From Candidatus Kurthia intestinigallinarum (GTDB lineage Bacteria > Bacillota > Bacilli > Bacillales_A > Planococcaceae): a stretch of 64,000 nt of DNA. Both the position numbers and the translations under genes were made by a program. The stretch spans positions 186,001-250,000 of the forward strand of contig NZ_JTFC01000031.1 of assembly GCF_003991225.1 (NCBI RefSeq). Reading direction: 5' to 3'. Positions 1 through 8,344 of the stretch are shown here, piece by piece. The notes beneath the pieces were generated by a model that did no database searches, was not told the origin of the DNA, and saw nothing but the letters and a program-made list of their open reading frames with translations. How positions within the stretch are numbered: the stretch's first letter is position 1; the number at the start of each line of letters is the position of its first letter.

Positions 1-414
1 CCAAATTCCTTTCCCCTTTTGTGACTGCCATTCGCGCATCATACGACCGCGTCCTGCTGTTTGCTCCTCACAAATAACAAGTGTGCCTTCTTTTGCACCC
101 TCCTGTGCAAGTCGGTGAGCAGTTGGTTGTGTCGAATCGAGTACTTCTTCATAAAAAATAGTATGGCCGAAATGTGTTGTTTCAAGTAGGGCTTTAATTT
201 TTGCTGGGTCTAAATTATTCGCTGCTTGTTTTAAAATATAGCCTTTTTTACGAATGGTTTCGATTTCATAGCCTTCTTCTTTTAATTGATTAATATGTTT
301 CCAAATCGCTGTGCGTGAAATATTTAATTCATCTGCGATTTGTTGACCAGATAGTGGTTCATTTCCAGCCGCTTGGAGCCGTTTTAGTAATTCATATTTA
401 AAATTTCCACTCAC
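1..414 (-). CDS. birA: Biotin-protein ligase / biotin operon repressor BirA, N-terminal part (cut by window edge)
   Basis: Bifunctional BirA attaches biotin to carboxylases and, as biotinyl-AMP-bound dimer, represses biotin genes. The visible 138 codons start with GTG at 414 (AAGGGGA ribosome site about 10 nt upstream). Residues 1-60 form a winged helix-turn-helix (LSGQQIADELNISRTAIWKH), which marks the regulatory class of BirA; the ligase domain follows and includes the conserved biotinyl-AMP loop (QTAGRGRMMREW) near residue 125. The gene overlaps the 3' end of cca by 17 nt, as in the B. subtilis dapB-cca-birA cluster. Its C-terminus lies beyond the left edge. A matching operator is seen at bioY (48909). 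Confidence 0.95.
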   Translation of the reverse strand, partial: MSGNFKYELLKRLQAAGNEPLSGQQIADELNISRTAIWKHINQLKEEGYEIETIRKKGYILKQAANNLDPAKIKALLETTHFGHTIFYEEVLDSTQPTAHRLAQEGAKEGTLVICEEQTAGRGRMMREWQSQKGKGIW

Positions 415-1561
415 GTTCAAACCATCCCCTTATGTGTTGTTCGTCGTTTAGAATCGTCCCATCCAACACACCATTTAATAGTTGTTGTAATGCTTCTTTT
501 AACCACGGCCCACCCTTTTGACCACTCCAGGCTAAAAATTCCTTGCCTGTTACGGCAAGATCATTTTTTTGTTGAATCGGTAGCGCTGCTTTAGTTGCTA
601 AAATGTCTTCCACGGTATGATTCGTCTGCCATACATGGTTGGCAATCATCGTAGCGGCTTGCCACACCACTTCGTCAAGATCAAATAACTCACGTGGTGT
701 CGGTGCCGTTTTTAGCGTTTGTAATGCCTGAAATACATGCTTCACAAAGCGCTGTTCCTTATTTGATCCACGATAGCGAGAAATCAGCTGCACATCTTGC
801 TCTAGGTAACTAAAGAACGCCCAACCAGTTAATGAATCTTGTGCTTTAAAGCCGCGCCACTGCTCAATTGTTTGAAATGAACCCGGTAAATATGTAGAGA
901 GCCCTGTATCAACAAGTAACTGAAAGGCTCGATATGGCTGTCCACTACGAACAATTTGATCAAACTCCGCTTTAATACGCTCAATGGCAATAAAGCGTAA
1001 ATCTGCAGCGCGTTTTTTCATCGCGGTATACGTCTGCTGTTCAACATCAAAGTTTAATTTTGCGCTAAAACGTACAGCACGTAACATACGCAGTGCATCT
1101 TCTGCAAAGCGTTCCTCGGCCACACCAACTGCGCGAACGATATGTGCTGCTAAATCATCTTGCCCACCAAATAAATCAACGATGTCCGTTTTTGAACGTA
1201 GTGCCATTGCGTTAATCGTAAAATCACGACGACGCAAATCCTCCGCTAAATCCGTCACAAAATCAACGTTATCCGGGCGCCGGTGGTCTGCATATGTGCC
1301 TTCTGTACGGAATGTTGTGACCTCAATCGGTTCACCCATATCAAGTACAAGAATCGTGCCATGTTCAATACCAATATCGACCGTTTTTTGAAAAACCGTT
1401 TTCGTTTGTTCCGGCGTTGCACTCGTTGCGACATCGACATCATGCACGGGTACACCTAATAATGTATCGCGCACTGCGCCGCCAACAACGACTGCGTCAT
1501 AGCCTGCTAGCTGCAAAGCATCAATAACCTTGAAGGCTGCATCAAATTGCATCGTTGTCAT
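398..1561 (-). CDS. cca: CCA-adding enzyme (tRNA nucleotidyltransferase)
   Basis: Adds or repairs the 3' CCA of tRNAs in the cytoplasm. The 387-residue protein has the class II nucleotidyltransferase head: GGAVRD at 27-32, the metal-binding DxD at Asp41/Asp43, then the RRDFTINAM and [16 protein letters not shown] motifs of the neck. Length fits the Bacillus-type single-enzyme Cca. I place the start at ATG 1561 because AAGGTGG sits 7 nt upstream; the open frame extends to 1651 but lies within bshA there. It overlaps bshA by 20 nt and birA by 17 nt, so the three are translationally coupled. Confidence 0.95.
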   Translation of the reverse strand: MTTMQFDAAFKVIDALQLAGYDAVVVGGAVRDTLLGVPVHDVDVATSATPEQTKTVFQKTVDIGIEHGTILVLDMGEPIEVTTFRTEGTYADHRRPDNVDFVTDLAEDLRRRDFTINAMALRSKTDIVDLFGGQDDLAAHIVRAVGVAEERFAEDALRMLRAVRFSAKLNFDVEQQTYTAMKKRAADLRFIAIERIKAEFDQIVRSGQPYRAFQLLVDTGLSTYLPGSFQTIEQWRGFKAQDSLTGWAFFSYLEQDVQLISRYRGSNKEQRFVKHVFQALQTLKTAPTPRELFDLDEVVWQAATMIANHVWQTNHTVEDILATKAALPIQQKNDLAVTGKEFLAWSGQKGGPWLKEALQQLLNGVLDGTILNDEQHIRGWFEREWKF

Positions 1562-2687
1562 GACGTGCCACCTTCTCATACAATACTTCATATTGTTCAA
1601 CAATTTTTTCTGCACGGAAATGCTCATGTGCATGTTTTCGTGCTGCTTCACTAAATGAAGCTAGCTTCGCATCATCCTGTAATAACGAAATAGCTTTTTT
1701 TGCTGCCGCTTCGGTATCGCCTAATTCAACAATATAGCCATTTTCACCTTCGACAATGACTTCTGGAATCCCACCAATATTCGTTCCAATACCTGGTACA
1801 CTACAAGCCATTGCTTCGAGCAATACAAGACCAAACGCTTCTTTTGAAGACATCAGTAGTTTTAAATCACTAATAGAATATAATTCAGCTAAATTATCTT
1901 GACGACCAAGGAATAAAATATCATCTGTATAGTCGCTCGCACGTGCTTGTTTCATCACTTCATGCTTTTCTGGTCCATCTCCAACAAGTAATAACTTCGC
2001 TGGAACTTCTCGGCGAATTTTCAAAAATGTTTCCACAACATCAGGTACATGCTTCACCTTACGGAAGTTCGACACATGGATAATGACTTTTTCATGGGCT
2101 GCAATGCCAAAGCCTTCTTTTAACTCTGCGTTATCACGTTTATAATATTCACGCATATCGACAAAATTATAAATCGTTTCAATTGGTTTTGTCGTGTCGA
2201 TTAATTCATAGGTTTGTTGTTTTAGTGAATCTGAAACAGCTGTAACAATATCTGATTTATCGATACCGTATTTAATAGCTGTTTGTAATAATGTATCCTC
2301 TCCTAGTACAGTAATATCCGTACCATGAAGTGTTGTGACGATACCGATATTACAGCCACACATATCTCTCGCAAGCACTGCGCAGACCGCATGTGGAATC
2401 GCATAATGCATATGCAACACATCCAATTGTTCTTCTTTTATTACATCTGCAATTTTACTTGCCAGCGCTAAATCGTACGGTGGATATTGGAATACCGAAT
2501 AATTATTAACTTCCACTTCATGGAAGAAAATATTTGGATACACTTTATTTAAGCGAAACGGCATGCTAGATGTAATGAAATGAATTTCATGCCCGCGCTC
2601 CGCTAGCATTTTCCCAAGCTCTGTCGCCATAACGCCAGAGCCACCGACTGTCGGATAGCACGTAATTCCTATTTTTAATTTTCTCAT
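1542..2687 (-). CDS. bshA: N-acetyl-alpha-D-glucosaminyl L-malate synthase BshA (bacillithiol synthesis, step 1)
   Basis: GT4-family retaining glycosyltransferase that joins UDP-GlcNAc and L-malate, the first step to the thiol bacillithiol. The 381-residue protein opens with [22 protein letters not shown], has the HGTDIT segment, and ends in the nucleotide-sugar-binding motif [16 protein letters not shown]. Start at ATG 2687 follows AAGGACGGGTCGG; codons further upstream lack a ribosome site. In B. subtilis the deacetylase bshB1 lies between mgsA and bshA; here the 78-bp gap has no room for it. The bacillithiol-disulfide reductase ypdA at 30766 supports an active pathway. Confidence 0.93.
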   Translation of the reverse strand: MRKLKIGITCYPTVGGSGVMATELGKMLAERGHEIHFITSSMPFRLNKVYPNIFFHEVEVNNYSVFQYPPYDLALASKIADVIKEEQLDVLHMHYAIPHAVCAVLARDMCGCNIGIVTTLHGTDITVLGEDTLLQTAIKYGIDKSDIVTAVSDSLKQQTYELIDTTKPIETIYNFVDMREYYKRDNAELKEGFGIAAHEKVIIHVSNFRKVKHVPDVVETFLKIRREVPAKLLLVGDGPEKHEVMKQARASDYTDDILFLGRQDNLAELYSISDLKLLMSSKEAFGLVLLEAMACSVPGIGTNIGGIPEVIVEGENGYIVELGDTEAAAKKAISLLQDDAKLASFSEAARKHAHEHFRAEKIVEQYEVLYEKVARHDNDAI

Positions 2688-2765
2688 CCGACCCGTCCTT
2701 TCTTTGTTGTTCAATATCATACTAAAGGTGTAGCTACGATTAGCTACACCTTATACAGTATCATA

Positions 2766-3185
2766 TTATTTCGTTTGTGAGGCACTGCGACGCTCAGCAA
2801 GTAAGCGCCAGTCAATAAAGCCCTCTTGTAAACCTTTTAACAGCACTTCCGCTGTCCCCATATTCGTAGCAAGAGGGACTTGATAAACGTCACATAAACG
2901 CATTAACGCCGAAATATCCGGCTCATGTGGTTGCGCTGTCAATGGATCGCGGAAAAAGAGCACTAAATCCATATCATTGACGGCTATCATGGCACCAATT
3001 TGTTGGTCACCGCCAAGTGGACCCGAACGGAAGCGTGTAATCGTTAAATCCGTTGCTTCCATAATACGCAGTCCCGTTGTCCCTGTGGCAAACAACTCAT
3101 GTTCAGCCAAAATTTGCTCATATGCTACTGAGAATTGCACGATATCATCTTTCTTCTTATCATGCGCAATTAAAGCGATTTTCAT
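2766..3185 (-). CDS. mgsA: Methylglyoxal synthase
   Basis: Converts dihydroxyacetone phosphate to methylglyoxal and phosphate, a bypass of lower glycolysis under phosphate limitation. The 139-residue protein is full length for the family. It has the N-terminal [12 protein letters not shown] stretch, the TGTTG phosphate loop and the [14 protein letters not shown] segment that contains the catalytic aspartate. It lies 17 bp behind dapB and is probably cotranscribed with it, as in B. subtilis. Confidence 0.95.
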   Translation of the reverse strand: MKIALIAHDKKKDDIVQFSVAYEQILAEHELFATGTTGLRIMEATDLTITRFRSGPLGGDQQIGAMIAVNDMDLVLFFRDPLTAQPHEPDISALMRLCDVYQVPLATNMGTAEVLLKGLQEGFIDWRLLAERRSASQTK

Positions 3186-3202
3186 AAAAAAACGCTCCTA
3201 TC

Positions 3203-4000
3203 TTATAATAAATTTTCTAAGCCGTAAACTAGTTCATTTAAGTCGACTACTTTTTCAATACATAATTTCACACCCGACATAAACGAAGCGCGATTATATG
3301 AATCGTGACGAATTGTCAGCATTTGGCCTTCGCCACCAAATAACACTTCTTGATGTGCAACAAGGCCTTGTAAACGTACGCTATGAATACGCATACCTTC
3401 GATATCGCCACCGCGTGAACCTTGGATTGTTTCATGTTCCTCAGGATGCCCTTGTTTATGGGCTGGGCGATTTTGAGCGATTAACTGTGCTGTTTTGACA
3501 CCTGTACCAGATGGTGCATCTAATTTTTGGTCATGATGTAGTTCGATAATTTCAACATCTGGCATATATTTCGCCGCTTCTGCCGCAAATTTCATCATTA
3601 ACACTGCACCAATCGCAAAGTTTGGTGCGATAATTGCGCCTGTGCCATTTGCTTTCGCTAAATCCGTTACTTCTTGCAATTGCTCATCTGTAAAACCTGT
3701 TGTGCCGATAACTGGACGTACATGATGCTCGAGCAATGTTTTCGTATGTGTATAGACGGCTTTTGGTGTCGTTAAATCAACAAATACGTCCGGCTTGGTA
3801 TCCTTGATTAACGCTTCTAAATCTGTATAAACCGCAACGTCATAGTTTTCTGGAAATTCACTATATGCTGTTAGGTTCATCGCAATCTCACGATGGTCCA
3901 ATACAGCTACAAGCTCCATATCGGTCGCTTTCATTACGGTATGTACTGCTTCTTTCCCCATTTTACCTCGTGGTCCTGCAATTGCTACGCGAACTGTCAT
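3203..4000 (-). CDS. dapB: 4-hydroxy-tetrahydrodipicolinate reductase
   Basis: NAD(P)H-dependent second step of the diaminopimelate/lysine branch. The 265-residue protein has the N-terminal Rossmann motif GPRGKMG (residues 9-15), the TTP and GTTG loops, and the substrate-binding ELHHDQKLDAPSGTG segment with the catalytic His pair and Lys. It is the first gene of dapB-mgsA-bshA-cca-birA on the minus strand. Together with lysA at 60534 it shows a diaminopimelate route to lysine. B. subtilis ypjD (MazG-like), normally just upstream, is absent. Confidence 0.95.
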   Translation of the reverse strand: MTVRVAIAGPRGKMGKEAVHTVMKATDMELVAVLDHREIAMNLTAYSEFPENYDVAVYTDLEALIKDTKPDVFVDLTTPKAVYTHTKTLLEHHVRPVIGTTGFTDEQLQEVTDLAKANGTGAIIAPNFAIGAVLMMKFAAEAAKYMPDVEIIELHHDQKLDAPSGTGVKTAQLIAQNRPAHKQGHPEEHETIQGSRGGDIEGMRIHSVRLQGLVAHQEVLFGGEGQMLTIRHDSYNRASFMSGVKLCIEKVVDLNELVYGLENLL

Positions 4001-4078
4001 TATTTCATTCCTCCAATGTGTATGTATCCCCTTGTTATCGCTTAGAACGTAAAACGTGTCGCGATTAAGGTTGTCAAT

Positions 4079-4137
4079 TATGTGTAAATAAACGATAATA
4101 GAAACCTATGAGCCAGCTGATAAACGGCTTACACATA
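4079..4137. promoter_or_regulatory. Inverted repeat in the divergent dapB / ypjC-like promoter region
   Basis: The 200-bp gap between the divergent dapB and ypjC-like genes holds two perfect 9-bp arms, TATGTGTAA (4079-4087) and TTACACATA (4129-4137), 41 bp apart. They could bind a regulator or form a long-loop RNA hairpin. No protein is known to me for this site, and chance is possible in AT-rich DNA. Confidence 0.3.
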
Positions 4138-4200
4138 GTGTACCAAAATTTTTTGTAGTCGTGTATGACTTGACTGAAAAATCATCTAGGAGGGACTTGT

Positions 4201-5061
4201 TTGAAACTCAAAAACATTGTGTTCATCATGCTAGGTGCTGCGCTTTACTCATTTGGTCTCGTTAACTTTAATATGGAAAACGAGCTCGGTGAAGGTGGCA
4301 TTACTGGTGTCACACTAATTTTATACTTCGTCTTTAGCCTTGACCCCGCTTTAATGAACATCATCTTAAATATTCCGATGTTTATTATCGGCTGGAAAAT
4401 TCTCGGACGTCGTTCATTTATTTATACATTAATTGGAACTATTTCTGTATCACTCTTTATTAAAGTGTTCCAGCATATGAACTTCCATATTGACCTACAT
4501 GACGATATGCTTCTTGTAACACTGCTTGCTGGTGTCTTTTTAGGTGGGGGTCTTGGTATTGTATTCCGCTACGGGGGTACAACAGGTGGTGCAGATATTA
4601 TCGCGCGTGTTGTTCATAAATATTTTGGTTGGTCGATGGGCAAGACGATGTTATTAATTGATGCCATTGTTATTTCTTTATCGATGTTGACGTATTTAAA
4701 TGCACGTACAACAATTTATACGCTCGTATTTGTATTTGTTTGTGCAAAAGTTATTGATTTTGTGCAAGAAGGTGCATATGCTGCACGTGGCGCATTTATC
4801 ATTTCAGGTGAATATGAAGCCATTGCTGCTAAAATTGCGAAACAACTTGATCGTGGTGTCACATTGCTACATGGGAATGGCTATTATACACGCGAAGAAA
4901 AACGCGTTATTTATTGTGTCGTTTCTAAAAATGAATTATTTAAATTAAAATCGATTGTGAATGGGATTGACCCACACGCGTTCATGAGTATTTCAGAAGT
5001 TCATGACGTTGCAGGTGAAGGCTTTACACTCGATGATAAAAAGCAACCAATCAACCGATAG
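4201..5061 (+). CDS. ypjC: YitT/YpjC-family membrane protein (UPF0750, DUF2179)
   Basis: Integral membrane protein of 286 residues with about five hydrophobic segments in the first 190 residues, including the family motif GLGIVFRYGGTTGGADI around 120-135. The C-terminal soluble part (about 200-286; YYTREEKRVIYCVVSKNE and FMSISEVHDVAGEGF) is the DUF2179 ligand-binding-like domain. Function of the family is unknown. Translation begins at TTG 4201 behind AGGAGGGACTTG. In B. subtilis ypjC is codirectional with dapB; here it is on the opposite strand. The assignment to YpjC rather than another YitT paralogue rests on location. Confidence 0.8.
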   Translation: MKLKNIVFIMLGAALYSFGLVNFNMENELGEGGITGVTLILYFVFSLDPALMNIILNIPMFIIGWKILGRRSFIYTLIGTISVSLFIKVFQHMNFHIDLHDDMLLVTLLAGVFLGGGLGIVFRYGGTTGGADIIARVVHKYFGWSMGKTMLLIDAIVISLSMLTYLNARTTIYTLVFVFVCAKVIDFVQEGAYAARGAFIISGEYEAIAAKIAKQLDRGVTLLHGNGYYTREEKRVIYCVVSKNELFKLKSIVNGIDPHAFMSISEVHDVAGEGFTLDDKKQPINR

Positions 5062-5063
5062 AC

Positions 5064-5107
5064 AAAAAACGACCGAATGTATAAAAATTTATACATTCGG
5101 TCGTTTT
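5064..5107. terminator. Intrinsic terminator after the ypjC-like gene
   Basis: A perfect 16-bp stem (cgaccgaatgtataaa with its complement) has an A-run on the left and a T-run on the right, so it can work in both directions. It starts 2 bp after the stop codon. Confidence 0.9.
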
Positions 5108-5185
5108 TCGTTATATTATCAAAAGACTTCATTATCATAATAAAATAAAAAAGGATGCCTCATAAGAGACACCCCATTGTATGAA

Positions 5186-5911
5186 CTAGCGGAATGTACC
5201 GTAACCTACGATACGTTTGTTCCAGTAACCATCATAAAGGTTTGAGTATTTAACTTGTTTACCAGCAGCATGTAATAATTTATTGTTACCAGCGTAGATT
5301 GATACGTGTGATACACCGCCACCTGATGTGTTAAAGAATACTAAATCACCAACTTGTAGTTGTGATTTAGAGATTTTCTTAGACGCTGTATATTGTGCAC
5401 CTGATGTACGTGGAATTGATTTACCTAATGCATTGCGGTATACATAACTAGTGAAACCTGAGCAATCAAATCCTGATGGTGTTGTGCCGCCCCATACATA
5501 TGGTGTGCCTAAGAAGCGTGCGCCATAAGAAATTGCTGAGCTAAAGTTTGAAGAATTTGATACTTGTGTAACTTTTTTAGAAGATAAATATTTAGCATTC
5601 ATCCAGCCTTTTTTACCTGAAGCTGTCCCGTATAACCACGTTGCGCCACCAACAACTTTTTTCTTTGTTACATTTACTTGTTTGCCTTGTTTTAATGTTT
5701 GAACTTTTGCAGATGTAGCACTTGCAGATTTACGCATGTTTAATGTGCCATCTGGAGAGTTTACAAATAATTTTGCTTTGTATGCAATTGTTGTTGCTGC
5801 TTTTGCTTCAATTGAATCTACTGGTGAAAATGTTGTAGATGTAGTTGCTACTCCTGATAGTCCTACTGTAAATGCTAACGCTAGTGATGTCATCGTTTTT
5901 GTTAATTTCAT
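5186..5911 (-). CDS. Secreted SH3b-NlpC/P60 cell-wall hydrolase
   Basis: Probable peptidoglycan DL-endopeptidase cutting between D-Glu and the diamino acid of stem peptides. The 241-residue precursor has a signal peptide (MKLTKTMTSLALAFTVG, cleavage likely after an AKA near 38), one bacterial SH3 domain (about 45-110, LNMRKSASATS...GWM) and an NlpC/P60 domain from about 125. The catalytic triad is visible as Cys150 (FDCSG), His202 (SHVSIY) and His214. Start 5911 is preferred because GGAG precedes it and the signal peptide then begins normally; the frame is open to 5929. It occupies a place where B. subtilis has ypjB. Confidence 0.88.
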   Translation of the reverse strand: MKLTKTMTSLALAFTVGLSGVATTSTTFSPVDSIEAKAATTIAYKAKLFVNSPDGTLNMRKSASATSAKVQTLKQGKQVNVTKKKVVGGATWLYGTASGKKGWMNAKYLSSKKVTQVSNSSNFSSAISYGARFLGTPYVWGGTTPSGFDCSGFTSYVYRNALGKSIPRTSGAQYTASKKISKSQLQVGDLVFFNTSGGGVSHVSIYAGNNKLLHAAGKQVKYSNLYDGYWNKRIVGYGTFR

Positions 5912-6120
5912 AGTGTTTATGTTCTCCATTCATATTCGTTATTTTTTTTATATAATTAAGTTAGTATTTTTAAATGTTAGTTTGTGTTGCTTTTCACAAT
6001 CACTACTTTACACAATAAACAATACGATAAGAGGTCAAAAACATTACAAAAATGTAACAAACATAATACATTATATGACGATTTTTAATATAAAACTGAT
6101 TTTCGAATTAAATAAACATA

Positions 6121-6160
6121 AAAAAACATCAATTCCTATAATAGAAATTGATGTTTTTTT
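6121..6160. terminator. Terminator downstream of yugP-like gene
   Basis: Hairpin aaaaaacatcaatt... paired with aattgatgtttttt lies just past the stop of the metallopeptidase gene. A- and T-runs on both sides make it usable from either strand. Confidence 0.88.
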
Positions 6161-6162
6161 GA

Positions 6163-6855
6163 TTAGTCTTCTCTGTTATTTCCCATACCTGTATACATTA
6201 GTAATAAACGGGCTAATTCCATGACAGCCGTTGCTGCTGCTGCGACATATGTCATCGCTGCGGCATTTAATACTTTACGAGCGGAAGCTTCTTCTTCATT
6301 GCGAATAATGCCTAATTCAACAATTTGGTTCATTGCGCGCTTAGAAGCATCGAATTCTACTGGTAATGTCACCAACTGGAATACTACACCGATTGCTAAT
6401 AGGATAATTCCGATTAACATTAGTGGTTGCCAAGAAGCAATCATCCCAATCATAATGAAAATCCATGAAGCATTTGATGAAATAGTAGCAGCAGGAACTA
6501 ATTTAGAACGTACTGTTAAGAAATTATACGATTCTTTATGTTGAATCGCATGACCAACTTCATGGGCTGCTACTGCAGTACCTGCAACAGAGGCCTCATA
6601 AAAATTACTCTCTGATAAGCGAACAACGCGGTCAGTTGGATCATAATGATCCGATAATACACCCGCTACTGGCTCCACGCGAACATTCTCTAAACCATTC
6701 ATATCTAAAATACGACGCGCCACTTCTGCCCCCGTCATATTAGAAGTCGATTGAACTTGTGAATATTTTTTATATGTCGACTTCACTTTTCGCTGTGCAT
6801 AAAGTGGTAATAACATTAAAACAGCGAAATAAACAATCATCATACCGATAGACAC
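6163..6855 (-). CDS. yugP: YugP-type membrane zinc metallopeptidase
   Basis: Neutral zinc metallopeptidase of the Zn_peptidase_2 family, 230 residues. A transmembrane segment (about 4-20) is followed by a soluble stretch with the gluzincin motif HEVGH at 98-102, and two or more hydrophobic helices near 125-165 and 205-225. The active site therefore sits beside the membrane. Its substrate is unknown; the family may act on membrane proteins. It lies between ypjA and the NlpC gene, which is not its B. subtilis position, so it was inserted or moved here. Confidence 0.88.
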   Translation of the reverse strand: MSIGMMIVYFAVLMLLPLYAQRKVKSTYKKYSQVQSTSNMTGAEVARRILDMNGLENVRVEPVAGVLSDHYDPTDRVVRLSESNFYEASVAGTAVAAHEVGHAIQHKESYNFLTVRSKLVPAATISSNASWIFIMIGMIASWQPLMLIGIILLAIGVVFQLVTLPVEFDASKRAMNQIVELGIIRNEEEASARKVLNAAAMTYVAAAATAVMELARLLLMYTGMGNNRED

Positions 6856-6901
6856 TGTTTACATTCCTCCTATATCATTCATAGTTCTATTGTATAAGGC
6901 G

Positions 6902-7495
6902 CTAGTACTTCCTCGCAACTAAAAGGCTTCGTTTATACACAAAAAGCGCAAGTAAAATACTACCAATTGATAGCCAGAATGTGAAATAGGCAATTCCGTT
7001 CATATACTCATTTAATACACTATAAATCGGCATTTGACCAAAAACATAATCAATGATTTCATTATGCAAGACGATAATCGCTGTAATGATAATATGCACC
7101 GGTTTAAAATCATATTTCGGTATGTACAGTAGTGCCTGTACTGCCATTAGCCCATGACTTGCAATGAGCATATACGCCTGCCAGCCCACATTGCCATCTA
7201 ATTGAATGATTGTAAAGATATTCATAACAACAGCCCAAATTCCATACTTTACATTCGTAACGAGTGCTAATGCTTCAAATATGCGAAAATGGCGATCCAT
7301 GAGCCAACCGACAATGGCAAAGCAGAAAAATAATGTCGCTGTTGGACTATCTGGTACGAAAAGCCAAAAGATTGGCGCAGTTTGTTCTAGCTGCCAACCG
7401 TACCAGATATAGCCATAAACTGTTCCACCAATATTAATGAGCAATAGTAAAACTAAAAACCATTTTGCGAATAATATATTTCGTATCAATTGCAT
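6902..7495 (-). CDS. ypjA: YpjA-like DUF1405 membrane protein
   Basis: Membrane protein of 197 residues with five to six hydrophobic helices and the DUF1405 features WLFVPDSPTATLFF and KYGIWAVV. Function is unknown. GGGGGAGA stands directly before two adjacent ATG codons; the second (7495) has the better spacing. In B. subtilis ypjA follows qcrABC; here the gene upstream is ypiB, with a dispersed repeat in between and no qcr genes. Confidence 0.85.
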   Translation of the reverse strand: MQLIRNILFAKWFLVLLLLINIGGTVYGYIWYGWQLEQTAPIFWLFVPDSPTATLFFCFAIVGWLMDRHFRIFEALALVTNVKYGIWAVVMNIFTIIQLDGNVGWQAYMLIASHGLMAVQALLYIPKYDFKPVHIIITAIIVLHNEIIDYVFGQMPIYSVLNEYMNGIAYFTFWLSIGSILLALFVYKRSLLVARKY

Positions 7496-7571
7496 CATTC
7501 TCCCCCTTTATTTGATTATAGGTGAAAAGCGCCTACTTGCGTAGAAAAAGACAACTCAAGCTCAAAAAAGG

Positions 7572-7720
7572 AGCATAAGAAAAGAAGAGGCTGGGACAAA
7601 ACACGCCATTTTCCTTTTTTAGCGTTCGCAATGAAAAAACCGGAACCGCGCTACAGCGCGATTCCGGTTTTTCTTATGCTCATATGAACGGTTGTTTTTA
7701 TACGTATGTCAAAGCCTTTT
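7572..7720. repeat. Dispersed hairpin repeat, copy 1
   Basis: First of three related elements of about 140-150 bp (others at 29740 and 49553). One end reads AAGAGGCTGGGACAAAA, the other, in inverse orientation, aaaaGGCTTTGACATACG; the centre is a GC-rich hairpin (AAAACCGGAACCGCGC / GCGCGATTCCGGTTTT) flanked by AGCGTTCGCAA and CTTATGCTCATATGAACG. Copy 1 is inverted relative to copies 2 and 3. The hairpin plus T-run would terminate ypiB transcription. No open reading frame is present, so it resembles a non-autonomous miniature element. Confidence 0.85.
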
Positions 7721-7768
7721 CCTTTTACTTTCAATTGATAAATTGAGTTTGAATCTGTCCTAGTCTTT

Positions 7769-8323
7769 TTATTGCGCTGTCTCTGCTTCTAAATCGTTTA
7801 ATAAAGCGGTTAGTTCTAAAAACTTGTCTTTATTGCCTGCATCGAGTGCTGCATCGATTTGCTGTAATAAATTACTATGTTGGAATTCATAGACGCTTTT
7901 CGATAACATTTTCTGCGCTACTTGCTTATCTTCCGACGAAATTTGCATATACGAAGGAATAAACGGATTCTCTTCTAGTACCGCTAAGTATTGTTCAGCT
8001 GGCGGTTGTTTCGGAAAGTTCAATTGAATATAAATTGCTTTTTCATTATTCATACGTAAATCATGGAACGATTTCTCTGGGTCCGCTGTCATAATATTGC
8101 CTTTATAAAAGCGGAATGGGATACCACTTGATTCAGTCGTTGAAATAACGAGTGCACGCGGACAGTAATGCGCATCTTCTACAAAATGCACTTGGCTTAA
8201 TAAATCATCATCGCCAATAATATAATTTAAAATCCATACGCATTCGCGACGTTTTAAATCAAAACGTTTTAAAAACCAACGGACAAATGTTTTTTTATCT
8301 TTGTTTGAAATAGATGTTTCCAT
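7769..8323 (-). CDS. ypiB: YpiB-like protein (UPF0302 with IDEAL domain)
   Basis: Cytoplasmic protein of 184 residues, unknown function. The first two thirds match UPF0302 (KKTFVRWFLKRFDLKRRECVWILNY and CPRALVIST). The last 45 residues (LLQQIDAALDAGNKDKFLELTALL) are an IDEAL domain, a short helical module seen in several Firmicute proteins. ATG 8323 follows GGGGA with 9-nt spacing; the GTG at 8332 overlaps that site and is unlikely. It is the last gene of the aro-ypi operon, 21 bp behind ypiA. Confidence 0.85.
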   Translation of the reverse strand: METSISNKDKKTFVRWFLKRFDLKRRECVWILNYIIGDDDLLSQVHFVEDAHYCPRALVISTTESSGIPFRFYKGNIMTADPEKSFHDLRMNNEKAIYIQLNFPKQPPAEQYLAVLEENPFIPSYMQISSEDKQVAQKMLSKSVYEFQHSNLLQQIDAALDAGNKDKFLELTALLNDLEAETAQ

Positions 8324-8344
8324 TAATATCACTTCCCCAAATGA

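Noticed and set aside
5736-6224. 162-residue plus-strand frame
   Set aside because: Crosses the start of the NlpC gene, a gap and a terminator; not coding.
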